The notes: generated from the letters alone by a model not told the origin. DNA of 41,048 nucleotides from Segetibacter sp. (GCA_025963675.1 JAOQAJ010000290.1:1-41048), one strand, 5' to 3'; shown: positions 8,479-17,505, counted from the first letter of the stretch. Numbers and translations: made by a program.

Positions 8479-9282
8479 CTACTTAATAAGAGGCTTGGCT
8501 ATATCCCCCAATCCTGCATCATCCAGTTTCGGTGACCGTAATTCCACTGGATTCGTGACTGTTTTCCTGAGGCGCATATTTAGCAGCTCGACGATAAATG
8601 AGAACGCCATGGCAAAATAAACGTAGTTTTTCAGGTGTAAATTATGAGCCGCGTCGCCAGCCCAACCTTCAACCAGTAAGACGAAACCTACCATTACTAA
8701 AAATGACAAAGCAAGCATCTTTAATGTAGGGTGGCGGGCAATAAAATCAGCTATTCTTTGGCTAAAGGTGAACATTATGATCATCGCAATTACTACAGCT
8801 ATGATCATTACTTCAAGGTGAGTTGCTATACCAACTGCTGTTATAATGCTGTCAAAGGAAAAGATCATATCCACCAATATTATTTGTCCAATCGCACTGG
8901 CAAAAGATGCCGGTTTAGTGCCTGAGCCAGGACCATGTTCTTCTTCACCTTCAAGCTTGTGGTGAATTTCTTTAACGGTTTTGTAGATAAGAAATAAACC
9001 TCCTGCAAGCATTACAAGACTGGCAAGGTCAAAGCCTTTTCCGAATAATTCAAACAGCGGTTTGCCTTTTTGCCGGATAAGCCAACCCAATGCCATTAAC
9101 AATAGTACACGCACAATTATACCTGTAACCATCCATAAGCGCCGGGCATTTAATTGTTGGTTTTTGGGCATTCTGCCCATTATGATTGAAACAAAAATTA
9201 CATTATCAATACCCAATACTACCTCAAGAACCGTAAGTGTCAACAGGCTTATTAACGCATCTAATGAAAGCAAATACTCCAT
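8479..9282 (-). CDS. TerC family integral membrane protein
   Basis: This 267-residue inner-membrane protein has about seven hydrophobic segments. The conserved TerC signature LEVVLGIDNVIFVSI is in the first transmembrane pair (~19-33), and a second acidic membrane motif, IILVDMIFSFDSIITAVGIA, is near residue 135-154. These paired Asp-containing motifs are the family hallmark. TerC relatives such as Alx and MeeY/YkoY are linked to Mn2+ export or loading of exported metalloproteins; that role here is by family only. A His/Glu-rich cytoplasmic loop (HHKLEGEEEHGPG, ~107-119) could bind metal. It is monocistronic with an exact -7 element at 9305-9312. Confidence 0.9.
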   Translation of the reverse strand: MEYLLSLDALISLLTLTVLEVVLGIDNVIFVSIIMGRMPKNQQLNARRLWMVTGIIVRVLLLMALGWLIRQKGKPLFELFGKGFDLASLVMLAGGLFLIYKTVKEIHHKLEGEEEHGPGSGTKPASFASAIGQIILVDMIFSFDSIITAVGIATHLEVMIIAVVIAMIIMFTFSQRIADFIARHPTLKMLALSFLVMVGFVLLVEGWAGDAAHNLHLKNYVYFAMAFSFIVELLNMRLRKTVTNPVELRSPKLDDAGLGDIAKPLIK

Positions 9283-9304
9283 CTCGTAAAATTTTTTAAA
9301 GTGG

Positions 9305-9312
9305 CAAATATA
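9305..9312 (-). promoter_or_regulatory. Predicted -7 element of the terC promoter
   Basis: TATATTTG on the minus strand matches TAnnTTTG exactly and lies 22 bp before the terC ATG. No matching -33 is seen. Confidence 0.5.
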
Positions 9313-9363
9313 AGAGAAGACATCCCCTCTTGATTTTGCGAATGATGAAATGGTAATAAATAA

Positions 9364-10401
9364 TTACGCCTGCTTTTTTGCAGCAAGTTCGGTGCAAATG
9401 TTCTTCACAATCGCAGGACCTTCATAAATAAACCCGGTCCAAACCTGAATTAAGGATGCGCCAGCGGCGAACTTTTCACTTGCATCATCACCTGTAAAAA
9501 TTCCACCGCTTGCAATTACCGGCAAGGCTCCACCTGTTTGCTTAACGATGTATTGAACTATTTGTGTAGATTTTTGCCTCAAAGGTTTACCACTAAGGCC
9601 ACCCTGTCCGATTTTGCTAACCACTTCCGATCCGGTTTGCAGGTTTTCTCTGCTTATTGTAGTATTGGTTGCAACAAGACCATTTAGTTTAACCTCATGT
9701 GCCAGTTCTATAATATCATCTAACTGGCCAACCGTAAGGTCCGGGGCAATCTTCAATAACAGCGGCTTTGTATTCATTCGGCCCTGGTTGATATTTTGTA
9801 ACTGGCTTAATATTTTTCTCAGCGACGATTTCTCCTGCAACTCCCTTAAACCTGGGGTATTAGGTGAGCTTACATTAACGACAAAGTAATCAACACAATC
9901 AAACAGTTCGTTCATACAAATCTCATAATCCTTCCAGGCGTCGTCGTTCGGGGTAGCCTTGTTTTTTCCAATGTTTCCGCCAACAATAATGTTTCTTTTT
10001 GTCGCCCTCAGTCTGGCCGCTACCGCTTTTACCCCGTTGTTGTTAAACCCCATCCTGTTTATGATCGCCTCATCTTTAGGCAGGCGAAATAACCTTGGTT
10101 TATCATTACCAGGTTGAGGCAGGGGTGTCACTGTACCGATTTCAATAAATCCAAAACCTATTGCTTCCAGTTCTTTCAGGTAGAGTGCATTTTTATCGAA
10201 GCCTGCACCAAAACCAACAGGATTTCTAAACGGTAAACCAAACACTTGTTTATGTAAAGAGGAATGTTCGAAATGAAAATTTTTTGCGATCATTTTCTGT
10301 AAGACGGAAATGTTGGAGGCTCTTTTAAGCGAGTTCATTGCGAAGTAATGGACGGCTTCCGGGTCGAAGTTGAAAAGTAAATTGCGAATCAACGAATACA
10401 T
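9364..10401 (-). CDS. pyrD: Dihydroorotate dehydrogenase (quinone), class 2
   Basis: This FMN enzyme oxidises dihydroorotate to orotate in pyrimidine synthesis and passes electrons to membrane quinone. The 345 residues include the N-terminal helical extension (residues 1-45, MYSLIRNLLFNFDPEAVHYF) that marks the membrane-associated class 2 enzymes. The barrel carries NPVGFGAGFDKNA (60-72), NRMGFNNNG (115-123) and NVSSPNTPGLREL (176-188). By alignment with E. coli, Ser179 would be the catalytic base. Near the C-terminus, VIASGGIFTGDDA binds FMN phosphate. It sits alone on the minus strand, divergent from the thiolase. A one-mismatch -7 element (TACCTTCG) reads on the minus strand at about 10413-10406. 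Confidence 0.96.
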   Translation of the reverse strand: MYSLIRNLLFNFDPEAVHYFAMNSLKRASNISVLQKMIAKNFHFEHSSLHKQVFGLPFRNPVGFGAGFDKNALYLKELEAIGFGFIEIGTVTPLPQPGNDKPRLFRLPKDEAIINRMGFNNNGVKAVAARLRATKRNIIVGGNIGKNKATPNDDAWKDYEICMNELFDCVDYFVVNVSSPNTPGLRELQEKSSLRKILSQLQNINQGRMNTKPLLLKIAPDLTVGQLDDIIELAHEVKLNGLVATNTTISRENLQTGSEVVSKIGQGGLSGKPLRQKSTQIVQYIVKQTGGALPVIASGGIFTGDDASEKFAAGASLIQVWTGFIYEGPAIVKNICTELAAKKQA

Positions 10402-10586
10402 GCTGCGAAGGTAATGTTCGAAAATGTTTAAATTTGGTAAAAGAGCAGAAATATGAAATGGACGCTACGGGCATGCATTCTAAAACTAGTCGTGAACCAC
10501 CAATCTTAAGTAGGGCCGACAGGGTCGAATGTTAATCAGTATGATGCGTCTTGGACCGGTAAAGATTTCAAGGCGACTAAAGCACT

Positions 10587-10604
10587 TAGTTGCCTATGCA
10601 ACTA
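10587..10604. promoter_or_regulatory. Perfect 18-bp palindrome, likely operator of the thiolase gene
   Basis: TAGTTGCCTATGCAACTA has 7-bp perfect arms around CTAT. It lies 15 bp upstream of the -7 element at 10619, where it would overlap the -33 region. The shape resembles operators of MarR-family dimers. No regulator gene is in the window, so the binding protein is inferred. Confidence 0.55.
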
Positions 10605-10618
10605 CTGTTACTTTTTAT

Positions 10619-10626
10619 TACATTTG
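10619..10626 (+). promoter_or_regulatory. Predicted -7 element of the thiolase promoter
   Basis: TACATTTG matches TAnnTTTG exactly and is 21 bp before the thiolase ATG. There is no consensus -33; the palindrome at 10587-10604 occupies that position. Confidence 0.6.
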
Positions 10627-10647
10627 AATTCATAACTTTTATACAAT

Positions 10648-11826
10648 ATGCAGGAAGCTTATATAGTTGCAGGGTACAGAACTGCAGTAACTAAAAGTAA
10701 AAAAGGAGGATTTCGTTTTACCCGCCCCGATGACCTGGCAATTGACGTGATTAAAGGGTTAATGGCATCTATACCTCAATTGGAGGCAAAGAGAGTAGAC
10801 GATGTCATAGTAGGAAACGCAGTTCCCGAAGCTGAACAAGGATTGCAGGTAGGGAGGATCATAGCTGCAAGGGCTTTGGGATATGACACACCGGGAATGA
10901 CGGTGAATCGTTATTGTGCCAGCGGACTTGAAACTATTTCGATCGCTACGGCGAAAATAAGAATGGGAATGGCAGATTGTATCATTGCCGGCGGTGTAGA
11001 AAGCATGAGCATGGTACCCACGGCAGGTTGGAAAACTGTTCCCGCTTTCTCGATTGCTTCTGAAGAACCGGATTATTATTTAAACATGGGATTAACAGCG
11101 GAAGCTGTATCAAAAGAATACAAAGTCAGCCGCCAAGACCAGGATGAGTACAGCTACCAATCACATCAAAAAGCAATTAGTGCTATTTCTACCGGTTTTT
11201 TCAAAAACGGCATTTTACCGATAAATGTTGAGCAGGTATATCTTGATGAGAAAGGCAAAAAGCAAAAGAAAACGTATACTGTTGATACCGATGAAGGTCC
11301 TCGGGCAGATACCAGCATGGAGGCACTCACCAAATTAAAACCTGTTTTCGCTGCCGGCGGCGTTGTTACTGCAGGCAACTCTTCACAGACAAGTGACGGA
11401 GCAAGCTTTGTAATTGTGATGAGTGAGAAAATGGTTAATGAACTTGGATTAAAACCGATAGGTCGATTAGTTGCTTGTTCAAATGCCGGAGTTAATCCAA
11501 GGTTAATGGGGATCGGACCAGTCGCTGCTGTTCCAAAAGTTTTGAAAGCTGCGGGAATGACCCAAAATGAAATTGAGCTTATTGAATTGAATGAAGCATT
11601 TGCTGCCCAGGCTGTAGCTGTTATAAGGGAATTGAATTTAGATCCTGGAATAGTCAATATAAACGGTGGAGCCATAGCGCTTGGTCATCCACTCGGCTGT
11701 ACAGGAAGCAAATTGACTGTACAGATCTTAAATGATATGAAGCGACTTAATAAAAAATATGGAATGGTAACCGCATGTGTTGGCGGGGGACAGGGTATTG
11801 CAGGAATTATTGAAAACCTGCAGTAA
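10648..11826 (+). CDS. Thiolase (acetyl-CoA acyltransferase / acetyltransferase)
   Basis: This cytosolic enzyme performs thiolytic cleavage of 3-ketoacyl-CoA, or the reverse condensation of two acetyl-CoA. At 392 residues it matches the family. The acylated Cys is C90 in NRYCASG. The catalytic His is H347 in GHPLGCTGSK and the second Cys is C377 in CVGGGQG. NEAFAAQAVAV is also present. These motifs do not separate FadA-type beta-oxidation from biosynthetic AtoB/PhaA; no other fad gene is adjacent, so I give no symbol. It is monocistronic behind a consensus -7 element overlapped upstream by a palindrome, so it is probably under repressor control, as expected for a catabolic thiolase. No obvious terminator follows. 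Confidence 0.93.
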   Translation: MQEAYIVAGYRTAVTKSKKGGFRFTRPDDLAIDVIKGLMASIPQLEAKRVDDVIVGNAVPEAEQGLQVGRIIAARALGYDTPGMTVNRYCASGLETISIATAKIRMGMADCIIAGGVESMSMVPTAGWKTVPAFSIASEEPDYYLNMGLTAEAVSKEYKVSRQDQDEYSYQSHQKAISAISTGFFKNGILPINVEQVYLDEKGKKQKKTYTVDTDEGPRADTSMEALTKLKPVFAAGGVVTAGNSSQTSDGASFVIVMSEKMVNELGLKPIGRLVACSNAGVNPRLMGIGPVAAVPKVLKAAGMTQNEIELIELNEAFAAQAVAVIRELNLDPGIVNINGGAIALGHPLGCTGSKLTVQILNDMKRLNKKYGMVTACVGGGQGIAGIIENLQ

Positions 11827-11922
11827 TAATTTGTGCCCACCATCAGGTAAATTCTGGCGTGAAGAAAATTTATAGATTATAATGAAATAGAAGTATTATC
11901 CTGTAAATTACACATCTAACAC

Positions 11923-11932
11923 GTTTGCCCAT
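11923..11932 (+). promoter_or_regulatory. Motif shared by the glpD and glpF leaders
   Basis: GTTTGCCCAT occurs 16 bp before the glpD ATG and again at 15100-15109 upstream of glpF, each followed by a TA-rich stretch and CCGT. It may be a regulatory or promoter element, but two copies are weak evidence. Confidence 0.3.
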
Positions 11933-11948
11933 ATAATAACCCGTTTTA

Positions 11949-13607
11949 ATGCCTGAACAGCAACGAATTACAAAGTTCTCAAGGGATGAGTTTGTACAAA
12001 GAATTAACGACCAATCTGCATGGGACATAATTGTGATTGGCGGAGGAGCAACGGGCTTAGGCGTTGCAGTTGATAGTGCAAGCCGCGGTTATTCCACATT
12101 ACTTTTAGAGCAGGCTGATTTTGCTAAAGGTACTTCCAGCAGAAGCACAAAACTGGTGCATGGCGGTGTGCGCTATTTGGCTAAGGGTGATGTAAGGCTG
12201 GTGTATCATGCATTAGATGAAAGGGCAATCATGCTTAAAAATGCATCTCACCTCGTAAAAGCCCAATCTTTTATTATTCCCTGCTACAGCTTATTTTCCA
12301 CTATTAAATATGTTATCGGTCTAAAGCTTTATGACTGGCTTTCGGGCCGTTTCAGTTTTGGCAAATCAAGCTTTTTTAGCAGGAAAAAGGTAATACAACA
12401 ACTACCTAATATCAACACTAAGGGTTTAGCATCGGGCGTCGAATATTTCGATGGTCAATTTGATGATGCCCGCCTGGCAGTCAACCTTGCTCAGACAAGC
12501 GCTTCAAAAGGCGGGGTTCTTTTAAACTACTTTAAGGTAACGGGCTTACATAAACAACATGGGAAAGTAAATGGGGTTTCTGCTATAGACCTTGAAACTA
12601 ATAAGGAATATAACCTGTCAGCAAAGGTGGTGATAAACGCTACAGGAATTTTCGTTGATGAGGTGCTTAAGTTTGATGAACCGGGAAGACCGCCCCTGGT
12701 GAGGCCAAGCCAGGGAATTCATATCGTTTTAAAAAAATCCTTTCTAACAAGCACAAACGCAATACTTATACCTGAAACTAAAGACGGAAGAGTTTTATTT
12801 GCTGTTCCGTGGCATGAGCATGTACTGGTGGGTACCACCGATACTCCACTTACTACAAACAGCCTGGAACCTGTTGCACTGGAAGAGGAAATTGAATTTG
12901 TTCTTGAAACAGTGAAAAGTTATTTTACTGTTACCCCAACCCGCAAAGATGTCTTAAGCGTTTTCGCTGGCTTGCGTCCACTGGCAGCGGACAATAAAAA
13001 TTCAAACAGTACCAAGGAAATTTCACGTGATCATAAGCTACTGGTAAGCGCCTCAGGCCTTATAACAATTACCGGAGGCAAATGGACCACCTATAGAAAG
13101 ATGGCTGAGGAAACGGTAAACAAGGCAATTGAAGTTGGCAGGTTGGCAAAAAGCGTTTGTCTTACAAAAAAATTAAGGGTACATGGTTGCACAACCACTC
13201 ACATTAATAGCCATCTTTCAGTCTACGGAACCGACGCAGCAGGTATACAGGAATTGATCAAAGAAAACCCATCCTTAGATCGACTATTAGTTAATCAGTT
13301 ACCATATGTAGAAGCTGAGGTTGTTTGGGCAGTCCGCTACGAAATGGCAAGAAATCCTGAAGATGTGTTGGCGAGAAGGTTGCGGATTTTGTTTTTAGAC
13401 GCACTGGCTGCTATTGAAGCTGCTCCTCGTGTTGCAGAGCTGATAGCGGAAGAGCTTGGTTACTCCGAAGAATGGAAAAGAGTGCAATTAGCACGGTTCA
13501 ATCAGCTGGCTTATCAATACTTGCCAAATTTAAGATCGGATAATACCACCGAAACTAATAACAGAAACCAACAACCAAGTGATGGAAAAATTCATTCTTT
13601 CAATTGA
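11949..13607 (+). CDS. glpD: Glycerol-3-phosphate dehydrogenase, FAD-dependent (aerobic type)
   Basis: It oxidises sn-glycerol 3-phosphate to dihydroxyacetone phosphate at the inner face of the membrane and reduces quinone. The 552 residues fit GlpD. The FAD-binding Rossmann motif is [18 protein letters not shown] near residues 30-47. It is followed by the DAO-family segment [17 protein letters not shown] and, near residue 370, [20 protein letters not shown], which binds FAD and substrate. A C-terminal helical cap domain runs from ~390 to 525. It is the first gene of a glpD-glpK-glpF operon and its 3' end overlaps the glpK start by 26 nt. Whether it is induced by glycerol 3-phosphate cannot be read from the sequence; no glpR is in the window. 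Confidence 0.96.
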   Translation: MPEQQRITKFSRDEFVQRINDQSAWDIIVIGGGATGLGVAVDSASRGYSTLLLEQADFAKGTSSRSTKLVHGGVRYLAKGDVRLVYHALDERAIMLKNASHLVKAQSFIIPCYSLFSTIKYVIGLKLYDWLSGRFSFGKSSFFSRKKVIQQLPNINTKGLASGVEYFDGQFDDARLAVNLAQTSASKGGVLLNYFKVTGLHKQHGKVNGVSAIDLETNKEYNLSAKVVINATGIFVDEVLKFDEPGRPPLVRPSQGIHIVLKKSFLTSTNAILIPETKDGRVLFAVPWHEHVLVGTTDTPLTTNSLEPVALEEEIEFVLETVKSYFTVTPTRKDVLSVFAGLRPLAADNKNSNSTKEISRDHKLLVSASGLITITGGKWTTYRKMAEETVNKAIEVGRLAKSVCLTKKLRVHGCTTTHINSHLSVYGTDAAGIQELIKENPSLDRLLVNQLPYVEAEVVWAVRYEMARNPEDVLARRLRILFLDALAAIEAAPRVAELIAEELGYSEEWKRVQLARFNQLAYQYLPNLRSDNTTETNNRNQQPSDGKIHSFN

Positions 13608-15072
13608 CCAGGGAACTACCAGTTCAAGGGCTATCGTCTTTAATCACAATGGCAATATTGAATCTATCGCTCAAAAAGAATTTACTCAGATTTATCCCCA
13701 GCCTGGTTGGGTAGAGCATGACGCCAATGAGATCTGGTCTTCACAGGCAGGAGTGGTTGCAGAAGCCGTCATTAAAGCAGGATTAAGGCCAATTGACATT
13801 GCCGCAATTGGTATAACCAATCAAAGAGAAACAACTATAGTTTGGGAAAGGGAAACTGGTCGCCCGATTTATAATGCAATTGTCTGGCAGGATCGCCGGA
13901 CCGCATCGTTTTGTGATGAGTTAAAACAAAAAGGGATCGATAAACTGATTCAGCAAAAAACCGGTCTTATTGTAGACGCTTATTTTTCGGCAACAAAAAT
14001 CAAATGGATATTAGAGAATGTAGCTGGTGCCAAAGAAAAGGCTTTAGCAGGCAAGCTTGCTTTTGGAACAGTAGACTCATGGCTTATCTGGAATCTAACA
14101 GCAGGAAAAACACATGTTACAGATGTAACCAATGCATCGCGAACAATGCTTTTCAATATTCATACACTTCAGTGGGATGAAGAGTTATTGAAAATATTCG
14201 ATGTTCCGTTAAATATGTTGGCAGAAGTTCGTTCTTCGAGTGAAGTATTTGGCGAAACTGCAGGTGAAATCTTAGCTGCAAAAATTCCAATCGCTGGTAT
14301 TGCGGGAGATCAACAGGCGGCACTATTTGGACAGATGTGTACGAAGACGGGAATGGTCAAGAATACTTATGGTACGGGATGTTTTATGCTGATGAATATT
14401 GGTGATCGTCCTGTCCTTTCTAAAAACAATTTAATTACGACCGTCGCCTGGAAGATCGGAGACCAGGTACAATATGCATTGGAAGGAAGCATTTTTGTTG
14501 GAGGCGCAGTTGTGCAATGGTTAAGAGATGGATTGCAAATCATTTCGTCCTCTGCCGAAGTTGAAGAACTTGCACAAAAAGTAGCCGACAATGGTGGTGT
14601 TTATGTTGTTCCGGCCTTTACCGGTTTAGGTGCGCCACATTGGAACCAGGATGCCCGCGGCACAATTGTCGGTCTTACCCGTGGCAGCACTTCAGCTCAC
14701 ATTGCCCGGGCAGCATTAGAAAGCATTGCTTTCCAGACAATGGAAGTTTTAAAGGCGATGGAAGCCGACTCCGGAGTTTCTATTGGTGAGTTGCGTGTCG
14801 ATGGTGGTGCTACTGTAAACGACCTGCTGATGCAGATACAGGCTGACGTGCTGCAAGCCAATGTTGTGAGGCCTGAGATCACTGAAACCACAGCAATGGG
14901 TGCAGCTTACCTTGCCGGTCTCGCAGTTGGTTATTGGAGCAGTGTTGATGAGATCAGCCAGCAATGGAAAGTAAACAGAACATTCGAACCGTCTAAAGAG
15001 AACAAACCAGAAGTTTTGATAAAAGGATGGCACAAAGCGGTAAGAGCCTGTAAGGCGTGGGCTGAGGATTAA
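13582..15072 (+). CDS. glpK: Glycerol kinase
   Basis: It phosphorylates glycerol with ATP to glycerol 3-phosphate in the cytosol, trapping glycerol that enters through GlpF and feeding GlpD. It has 496 residues from the ATG at 13582. The phosphate-binding loop [14 protein letters not shown] is at ~7-20, followed by [21 protein letters not shown] and [12 protein letters not shown]. The second FGGY-family region has [17 protein letters not shown] and [18 protein letters not shown]. The annotated frame could start at a GTG directly before the ATG, but the ATG gives the family's normal [15 protein letters not shown] start. It overlaps glpD by 26 nt in another frame, which implies translational coupling. 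Confidence 0.97.
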   Translation: MEKFILSIDQGTTSSRAIVFNHNGNIESIAQKEFTQIYPQPGWVEHDANEIWSSQAGVVAEAVIKAGLRPIDIAAIGITNQRETTIVWERETGRPIYNAIVWQDRRTASFCDELKQKGIDKLIQQKTGLIVDAYFSATKIKWILENVAGAKEKALAGKLAFGTVDSWLIWNLTAGKTHVTDVTNASRTMLFNIHTLQWDEELLKIFDVPLNMLAEVRSSSEVFGETAGEILAAKIPIAGIAGDQQAALFGQMCTKTGMVKNTYGTGCFMLMNIGDRPVLSKNNLITTVAWKIGDQVQYALEGSIFVGGAVVQWLRDGLQIISSSAEVEELAQKVADNGGVYVVPAFTGLGAPHWNQDARGTIVGLTRGSTSAHIARAALESIAFQTMEVLKAMEADSGVSIGELRVDGGATVNDLLMQIQADVLQANVVRPEITETTAMGAAYLAGLAVGYWSSVDEISQQWKVNRTFEPSKENKPEVLIKGWHKAVRACKAWAED

Positions 15073-15099
15073 ATTGTTTAATTGATTGATGGTTTAATT

Positions 15100-15109
15100 G
15101 TTTGCCCAT
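15100..15109 (+). promoter_or_regulatory. Second copy of the glp leader motif
   Basis: GTTTGCCCAT is identical to 11923-11932 and lies 73 bp before the glpF ATG. A low-complexity CTCAAAA-type stretch (15141-15171) sits between it and the gene. Confidence 0.3.
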
Positions 15110-15182
15110 TTACTATCCGTACGCCATTCACGTTTTAAAGACTCAAAACTCAAAACCCAAAACTCCCAAACCGATTAAAGCC

Positions 15183-15932
15183 ATGTCAGAATTTACAGCC
15201 GAATTAATAGGTACCATGCTTGTTATTTTATTAGGCAATGGTGTTGTAGCCAACGTAGTATTGCATGGAACAAAAGGAAACAATGCTGGTTGGATGGTTA
15301 TCACTACGGGCTGGGCTCTTGCAGTGTTTGTGGGTGTGGTCATAGCGACTCCTTACAGTGGCGCTCATTTAAATCCTGCGGTTACGATTGGTCTTGCCGT
15401 TGCCGGAAAATTTGCCTGGAACAAAGTATTGACCTTCATCATTGCCCAATTGATAGGATCTGTTATAGGCGCTTTTTTAGTTTGGATCGTTTACCGGGAT
15501 CATTTCAACATGACAAAAGACCCAAATTCTCAATTAGCAGTTTTTTGTACAGCTCCCGCTATTCACAACCGCATTTTTAACTTGCTAAGTGAAATCGTTG
15601 GAACCTTCGTGCTTGTTTTTGTAATCTTTTATTTTACCAGTGCAGAAATTACCGATCAAAAAACACGTATCGGTCTTGGTTCATTAGGCGCTATACCCGT
15701 TACCTTTCTGGTGTGGGCGATTGGGTTGTCTTTAGGTGGAACAACCGGTTACGCCATCAATCCTGCGCGTGATTTCGGTCCCCGGATTGCTCATTCTATA
15801 TTGCCTATTAAAGGAAAAGGAAGCAGTAACTGGACATACGGTTGGATCCCGATCATTGGACCCTTTATAGGTGCTGTGATTGCTGCTCTTGTCTTCACCT
15901 GGCTAAAAGTAGAAATTGCCCCTGTTGAGTAA
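15183..15932 (+). CDS. glpF: Glycerol uptake facilitator (aquaglyceroporin, MIP family)
   Basis: This inner-membrane channel passes glycerol down its gradient. The 249 residues carry six transmembrane helices and two NPA half-helix motifs: SGAHLNPAVTIG with NPA at 64-66, and GYAINPARDFGPR with NPA at 193-195. The Asp after the second NPA (NPARD) marks glycerol-conducting members, not pure water channels. I chose the ATG at 15183 because MSEFTAELIGTMLVILLG begins the first helix as usual; the frame runs upstream through low-complexity DNA without conserved residues. It is the third gene of the glycerol cluster, 110 bp after glpK. That gap is long for an operon and may hold an internal promoter. 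Confidence 0.94.
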   Translation: MSEFTAELIGTMLVILLGNGVVANVVLHGTKGNNAGWMVITTGWALAVFVGVVIATPYSGAHLNPAVTIGLAVAGKFAWNKVLTFIIAQLIGSVIGAFLVWIVYRDHFNMTKDPNSQLAVFCTAPAIHNRIFNLLSEIVGTFVLVFVIFYFTSAEITDQKTRIGLGSLGAIPVTFLVWAIGLSLGGTTGYAINPARDFGPRIAHSILPIKGKGSSNWTYGWIPIIGPFIGAVIAALVFTWLKVEIAPVE

Positions 15933-15972
15933 AGAGAATTTTGGTGTTGCAAGCATTCGGACGTTCATGAAT

Positions 15973-15997
15973 CATCGTTGTGTCACTCTCTTGTACC
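15973..15997 (-). repeat. Dispersed intergenic repeat, copy C
   Basis: Read on the minus strand its 24-bp core differs from the 25669-25692 copy at one position. Similarity may extend to about 15943, where CGAATGCTTGC (minus strand) matches tails of other copies. Confidence 0.85.
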
Positions 15998-16032
15998 TAC
16001 CGTCTGTACTCATCTTTTTTCTCCAAACAATA

Positions 16033-16194
16033 GAACACGGATGACACGGATCAAACTGATAAAAACCGATTCTAAAATTGTTTCCCTGGTAATATCACTT
16101 CGCTAACGCTGTTTTTCCGGATAAAAACGGATTGGTTTAGGTTTTCTTACCTCGGTAATCTGCCTAATCCTCTCAATCTGTGTTATCCGTGTTC
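16033..16194. repeat. Inner inverted repeat pair
   Basis: GAACACGGATGACACGGAT at 16033-16051 is complementary at 17 of 19 positions to 16176-16194. The pair is centred inside the outer inverted pair of dispersed repeats and separated by 124 bp. Confidence 0.75.
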
Positions 16195-16317
16195 CAAAAA
16201 AACTTGTGCGCTCACCGTAGCACTTATACCTTTTCATGTTTGCTCAGCCAAAAGTGCCTGCTAAATTTCATATCGCTACGGTCATAGCTGGTTTGTTCTG
16301 CCGCATTTATATTTTAC

Positions 16318-16342
16318 AGTACAAGGGAGTGACACAACGATG
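16318..16342 (+). repeat. Dispersed intergenic repeat, copy D
   Basis: It begins AGTACAAGGGAGTGACACAA and is identical over 25 bp to the copy at 25668-25692. It is inverted relative to copy C, 320 bp away. Confidence 0.9.
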
Positions 16343-16444
16343 ACTCCACGTGTTACCAATGTTTGCTAAAACATTTTAGACTTTTGATCAGAACTATATA
16401 ATGCATTAATAAACCGATTTCCGTAAATACTAAAAGGCAATAAA

Positions 16445-16473
16445 AAAAGCTGCAATGATGTTTTGCAGCTTTT
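16445..16473 (-). terminator. Rho-independent terminator of fabH
   Basis: The 11-bp arms are perfect (AAAAGCTGCAA at 16445-16455, TTGCAGCTTTT at 16463-16473) with a 7-nt loop. On the minus strand it runs into a T tract, 22 bp after the fabH stop. Confidence 0.85.
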
Positions 16474-16494
16474 CTTATTTTTTCGAAAACGAAC

Positions 16495-17505
16495 TTATTT
16501 TGTAACATTCCCATCATAGGCCCACTTGATCAAAGTTGCGCCCCAGGTAAAACCGCCACCAAAAGCGGCAAGCACCAGGTTATCGCCTTTTTTCAATTGG
16601 TTTTCCCACTCCCATAAACACAAAGGAATTGTTCCCGAAGTCGTGTTGCCATAGCGCATAATATTGAGCATCACCTTTTCAGGAGGTATCCCCATGCGCT
16701 TTGCAGTAGCGTCAATTATTCTTTTATTGGCCTGGTGAGGAACCAGCCACGCTATATCATCACCAGTGAGGTTATTTCTTTGAATCAATTCATAAGATAC
16801 ATCTGCCATACCTACCACGGCAAATTTGAAAACCGATTGCCCTTCCTGGTATATATAATGTTCTTTTGCCGCAAGTGTTTCTGCAGAGGCGGGTTTTCGT
16901 GAACCCCCGGCTTTCATGTTAAGATATTTTTCGCCGCTTCCGTCTGTTTTAAGGTTACTGTCTAAAACGCCATATCCTTCTTCGCCTGGTTCAAGTAAAA
17001 CAGCTCCGGCTCCATCGCCGAATAAAATGCAAGTTGTTCTATCGCTGTAATCGACAATTGCACTCATTTTATCAGCACCAACCACCACTACTTTTTTGTA
17101 ACGACCGCTTTCTATGAGTGACGCGCCCATCGTTAAGCCAAATAGAAACCCCGAACAAGCTGCTCCCAAATCGAAGCTGAATGCGTTTTTTGCACCTATT
17201 TTTTCACTTATGATATTAGCAGTCGCCGGAAAAAGCATATCGGCAGTAACGGTGCAGCAAATGATCACCTCAATTTCCAGAGGATCTATACCGCGTTTTT
17301 CACATAAATTAAGCACTGCAGGTGCACCAAGATCAGATGTTGCTTTTCCTTCACCTTTCAAAATTCTCCTTTCTTCTACACCTGTTCTCGACTTTATCCA
17401 CTCATCGTTTGTTTCTACAAGCGTTTCTAACTCCTTATTTGTCAATCTGTATTCAGGAACATATCCACCCACACCGGTAATTGCTGCGCTAATTTTTTGT
17501 GACAT
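16495..17505 (-). CDS. fabH: 3-oxoacyl-[acyl-carrier-protein] synthase III
   Basis: It condenses acetyl-CoA or branched acyl-CoA primers with malonyl-ACP to start fatty acid synthesis. The 336 residues carry the full catalytic triad: C117 in [10 protein letters not shown]257 in [11 protein letters not shown] and N287 in [11 protein letters not shown]. The C-terminal [16 protein letters not shown] is typical. Primer preference cannot be read with confidence. It sits alone on the minus strand, divergent from ruvA and convergent with glpF, with its own terminator. Bacteroidota often have several FabH-like proteins, so it need not be the only one in the genome. Confidence 0.95.
   Translation of the reverse strand: MSQKISAAITGVGGYVPEYRLTNKELETLVETNDEWIKSRTGVEERRILKGEGKATSDLGAPAVLNLCEKRGIDPLEIEVIICCTVTADMLFPATANIISEKIGAKNAFSFDLGAACSGFLFGLTMGASLIESGRYKKVVVVGADKMSAIVDYSDRTTCILFGDGAGAVLLEPGEEGYGVLDSNLKTDGSGEKYLNMKAGGSRKPASAETLAAKEHYIYQEGQSVFKFAVVGMADVSYELIQRNNLTGDDIAWLVPHQANKRIIDATAKRMGIPPEKVMLNIMRYGNTTSGTIPLCLWEWENQLKKGDNLVLAAFGGGFTWGATLIKWAYDGNVTK

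Larger units (their letters stand above)
15933..16494. other. 562-bp gap between convergent glpF and fabH, filled with repeats
   Basis: There is no gene here. It holds two inverted copies of the dispersed repeat (15973-15997 and 16318-16342). Between them is an inner inverted repeat pair (16033-16051 and 16176-16194). The fabH terminator lies at 16445-16473. No clear glpF terminator is seen. Confidence 0.7.

Noticed and set aside
11166-11675. 169-codon minus-strand frame over the thiolase
   Set aside because: It is antisense to conserved thiolase motifs and resembles no protein.
15141-15171. CTCAAAA-type tandem stretch before glpF, considered as a short repeat array or CRISPR-like element
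   Set aside because: The units are 7-8 bp, irregular and low complexity, with no spacer structure.
15102-15182. N-terminal extension of glpF by 27 codons
   Set aside because: It translates the low-complexity repeat and precedes the normal first helix of the channel.
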